Below are positions 62,357-64,000 of a DNA stretch of 64,000 bases, piece after piece. Numbering within the stretch: the first letter of the stretch is position 1; the number at the start of each line of letters is the position of its first letter. Source of the stretch: Fictibacillus nanhaiensis (lineage in GTDB: Bacteria > Bacillota > Bacilli > Bacillales > Fictibacillaceae); assembly GCA_017052515.1 (NCBI GenBank), contig JAFHKR010000038.1:186001-250000 (forward strand), read 5' to 3'. The notes below the pieces were generated by a model. The model was not told where the DNA came from. It made no database searches and worked only from the letters and a program-made list of their open reading frames with translations. The translations under genes and the position numbers were made by a program.

Positions 62357-62929
62357 ATGAGCGATGAGCTCCAACAAATTCAAGACCAAGTCCTGAATGT
62401 TTTGCAAGATCTGCAAAAGCATGCACAATTAAGACCGTCTCAATTATTAGTAGTAGGCGCAAGCACAAGCGAAGTAATTGGTGAACGAATTGGCACATCA
62501 GGCACGATGGATACAGCGGGTGCACTTTACCGAGGTATCGTAGCGTTTCAAGAGGAAACGGGCGTGGCACTTGCCGTGCAATGCTGTGAGCACTTGAACC
62601 GTGCGCTTGTTATCGAGCGCGAAGAAGCTGAACGACGAGGCTATGAAGAAGTGCGGGTCGTTCCAGCACGATCAGCTGGAGGTGCTTTGGCAACACACGC
62701 CTACCACCATATGAATGAACCCGTGATCGTTGAATATATAAAAGCCGACGCAGGCATCGACATCGGTGACACCTTTATTGGTATGCACTTGAAGCATGTG
62801 GCCGTACCGGTTCGCAGTGAAGTGAAAAAGGTCGGCGCCGCACACGTGACGTTGGCGAAGACACGTCCGAAGTTAATTGGCGGCGAACGTGCAGTTTATC
62901 CGAGTAAAGAAGACATACGTTGTTTCTAG
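62357..62929 (+). CDS. ywlG: UPF0340 family protein YwlG
   Basis: A 190-residue protein of the YwlG/TIGR01440 family. Conserved stretches are [57 protein letters not shown] and [19 protein letters not shown]. The function is unknown, though it is nearly always next to rpiB or glyA in Bacilli. GAAGGGAAG precedes the ATG. In B. subtilis glyA follows; here glyA is absent from the window. Confidence 0.9.
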   Translation: MSDELQQIQDQVLNVLQDLQKHAQLRPSQLLVVGASTSEVIGERIGTSGTMDTAGALYRGIVAFQEETGVALAVQCCEHLNRALVIEREEAERRGYEEVRVVPARSAGGALATHAYHHMNEPVIVEYIKADAGIDIGDTFIGMHLKHVAVPVRSEVKKVGAAHVTLAKTRPKLIGGERAVYPSKEDIRCF

Positions 62930-62936
62930 ATGTGGA

Positions 62937-62965
62937 AAGCCCTCCTGGTGAGGGCTTTTTTCTGT
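62937..62965 (+). terminator. terminator of ywlG
   Basis: AAAGCCCTC-CTGGT-GAGGGCTTT, then TTTC. Confidence 0.88.
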
Positions 62966-63007
62966 AGTGTTGTGATGTTTTGTGATGTGCGGGGCGATGA
63001 AGTGAGA

Positions 63008-63137
63008 CTGTCGTAACGTGTCGAAGATTGTAGACTCGTGGATAAACTTCCAAAACTTTTGGATTCAAAGGCAAAACTCGTGGATAAACCACCCAAACTC
63101 GTGGATTCCAAGCTGAAACTCGTGGATTCACCGCCAC
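63008..63137 (+). repeat. 21-bp array A7, five units
   Basis: Leader CTGTCGTAACGTGTCGAAG, then units with core ACTCGTGGATAAACC at 63034, 63055, 63076, 63097 and 63118, exactly 21 bases apart. About 45 bases after the ywlG terminator. Confidence 0.85.
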
Positions 63138-63207
63138 TTTGTGTTGGATTACGGTTAACAAGCCCCTGTTAAGCGGCTTCTTGGCACTCGCTATGCTCTC
63201 TATCTCT

Positions 63208-63675
63208 CTAGTTATGTTCAATCTCGTAATGAATCCACTCTGAATTGATGTTTTTTCCACCCATCTTCTTATAAAGTGCTTGAGCCGATGTGTTATCGAC
63301 CGCCGTTTGCCACGTCATGTACGCATAGCCTTCCTTTTTCGTGTATTCCAGCACATGCAGAAACAGCTCCTCCCCTAAACCGGCACCACGAAATTCCGCA
63401 TCTACAAAAAGATCGTTTAATATGGCGATTTTCTGTAAACGAGTCGTGCTGAACGAAAAGTAGAGTGTTGCGAATCCAGCTAATCTGCCATTCTTTGTCT
63501 CAGCTACAAACTGAGTTCCTGCTTCCTCTGAAGAAAGCAGATGCTTGATATGATCCTCCAACTTTGATCCCTCAGGCGTTTTTCCTTTATAAAAATCAAC
63601 AATGTAACGATGCATCAAACCCTTCAACTGATCTAAATCCTCCAAAACGACAGGGCGAATTCTAAAACTAGTCAC
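63208..63675 (-). CDS. GNAT-family N-acetyltransferase
   Basis: A 155-residue acetyltransferase. The acetyl-CoA motif appears as LFVDAEFRGAGLGEELFLHVLEY, followed by AVDNTSAQALYKKMGG, both classical GNAT elements, so it should be active, substrate unknown. I choose GTG 63675, 9 bases after GAGGAG; the ATG at 63684 touches the SD. It is not in this position in B. subtilis. Confidence 0.82.
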   Translation of the reverse strand: MTSFRIRPVVLEDLDQLKGLMHRYIVDFYKGKTPEGSKLEDHIKHLLSSEEAGTQFVAETKNGRLAGFATLYFSFSTTRLQKIAILNDLFVDAEFRGAGLGEELFLHVLEYTKKEGYAYMTWQTAVDNTSAQALYKKMGGKNINSEWIHYEIEHN

Positions 63676-63798
63676 GTTATCCATCTCCTCTAATCTGACT
63701 TCCCAAAAAAGGAACCATTCATTTTACATCTATATTAAGTGATTCTTTCTGGTCTGAATAGTATGATAAAAAAGGCGATGTAGAATGACGTGTTGTTT

Positions 63799-63831
63799 AG
63801 GAAGGGCATACTAGAGCTGCTTCCTTTTTTA
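63799..63831 (+). terminator. hairpin with T run before the sugar kinase
   Basis: AGGAAG pairs with CTTCCT across about 16 bases and is followed by TTTTTATG, 25 bases before the kinase start. Terminator or attenuator. Confidence 0.45.
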
Positions 63832-63851
63832 TGTGAAAGGAGAAAGAGATC

Positions 63852-64000
63852 TTGAGAAATTATGCGATCGGAATAGATATCGGGACAACGAGTACAAAGG
63901 TTGTTCTTTTTGATGAAAATGGAGCGGCTGTTGCTCATCATTCGAAAAATTATCCGTTGCTGTCGGAAGAGCCAGGGGCTGCCGAACAGAAGCCGGATGA
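63852..64000 (+). CDS. FGGY-family sugar kinase, partial (gluconokinase-like)
   Basis: The first 49 codons of a kinase cut by the window end. The start is TTG 63852 after AAAGGAG. The phosphate-binding motif GIDIGTTSTKVVLFDENG and the following YPLLSEEPGAAEQKPD are typical of the FGGY family, and the second motif most resembles gluconokinase (GntK). Xylulokinase or another member remains possible without the rest. Confidence 0.8.
   Translation, partial: MRNYAIGIDIGTTSTKVVLFDENGAAVAHHSKNYPLLSEEPGAAEQKPD

Overview
The window is 64 kb of low-GC Firmicute chromosome from an endospore-forming member of the Bacillaceae. The evidence is gene order matching the B. subtilis ywf-ywl segment (ywfO, ywgA, ywhD, pbpG, speE-speB, ywiB-argS, uvsE, clsB, fadF-acdA, rpoE, pyrG, ywjG, spo0F, fbaA, tal, murA2, glpX, rho, rpmE, tdk, prfA-prmC, spoIIR, ywlB-ywlC-mntP-ywlE-rpiB-ywlG), strong SD sequences, and sporulation genes with matching sigma-H and sigma-F type promoters. 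Fictibacillus or a close relative is my guess for the genus; I cannot prove it from the sequence. No rRNA, tRNA, CRISPR array, prophage or complete insertion sequence is visible.

Layout. 0-9 kb: ywfO, ywgA, a small membrane protein, an Ig-like lipoprotein, a PurR-type purine permease, ywhD, the forespore penicillin-binding protein pbpG and an MTA/SAH-deaminase-like amidohydrolase. 9-12 kb is accessory: ydeB (CarD family), an alpha/beta hydrolase behind a 9-residue leader peptide, and a probable type I toxin-antitoxin pair on the minus strand. 12-25 kb: spermidine genes speE-speB, a lone AmiS/UreI channel, an orphan PAS histidine kinase, an oxidoreductase, ywiB-argS, DinB, XapX, a second hydrolase, uvsE and cardiolipin synthase. 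25-37 kb is a fatty-acid and branched-chain acyl-CoA block: fadF, thiolase, 3-hydroxyacyl-CoA dehydrogenase, two acyl-CoA dehydrogenases, meaB, a TetR regulator and icmF, with a FadR-type operator and a perfect cre site. 37-57 kb holds rpoE, pyrG (with a CTP-sensing leader), spo0F, glycolytic, pentose and gluconeogenic genes, murA2, rho, L31, tdk, release factor genes, spoIIR and ywlB-ywlC. 58-64 kb: a four-PAS histidine kinase, mntP, ywlE, rpiB, ywlG, a GNAT protein and the start of a FGGY sugar kinase.

How the genes work together. SpeB makes putrescine, SpeE makes spermidine plus methylthioadenosine, and the nearby deaminase could consume that by-product. FadF, the acyl-CoA dehydrogenases, MmgB and MmgA form a beta-oxidation chain, and IcmF with a MeaB-like GTPase links isobutyryl-CoA to butyryl-CoA. 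Spo0F is the phosphorelay intermediate, and two orphan PAS kinases in the same window are candidate phosphate donors.

The most unusual content is intergenic. (1) Eight arrays of 20-21-bp units, each placed just downstream of an intrinsic terminator, in the same orientation as the gene it follows, and mostly opened by a TGTCGA-type leader. (2) Eleven copies of a ~130-bp near-full-length hairpin repeat whose arms show compensatory changes; two copies share a nested insert and one half-copy is joined to the 3' end of a lost rbsB gene. (3) A palindrome around GGGGTCTGACCCC that supplies stop codons to genes. (4) A cluster of DnaA boxes at ywlC.
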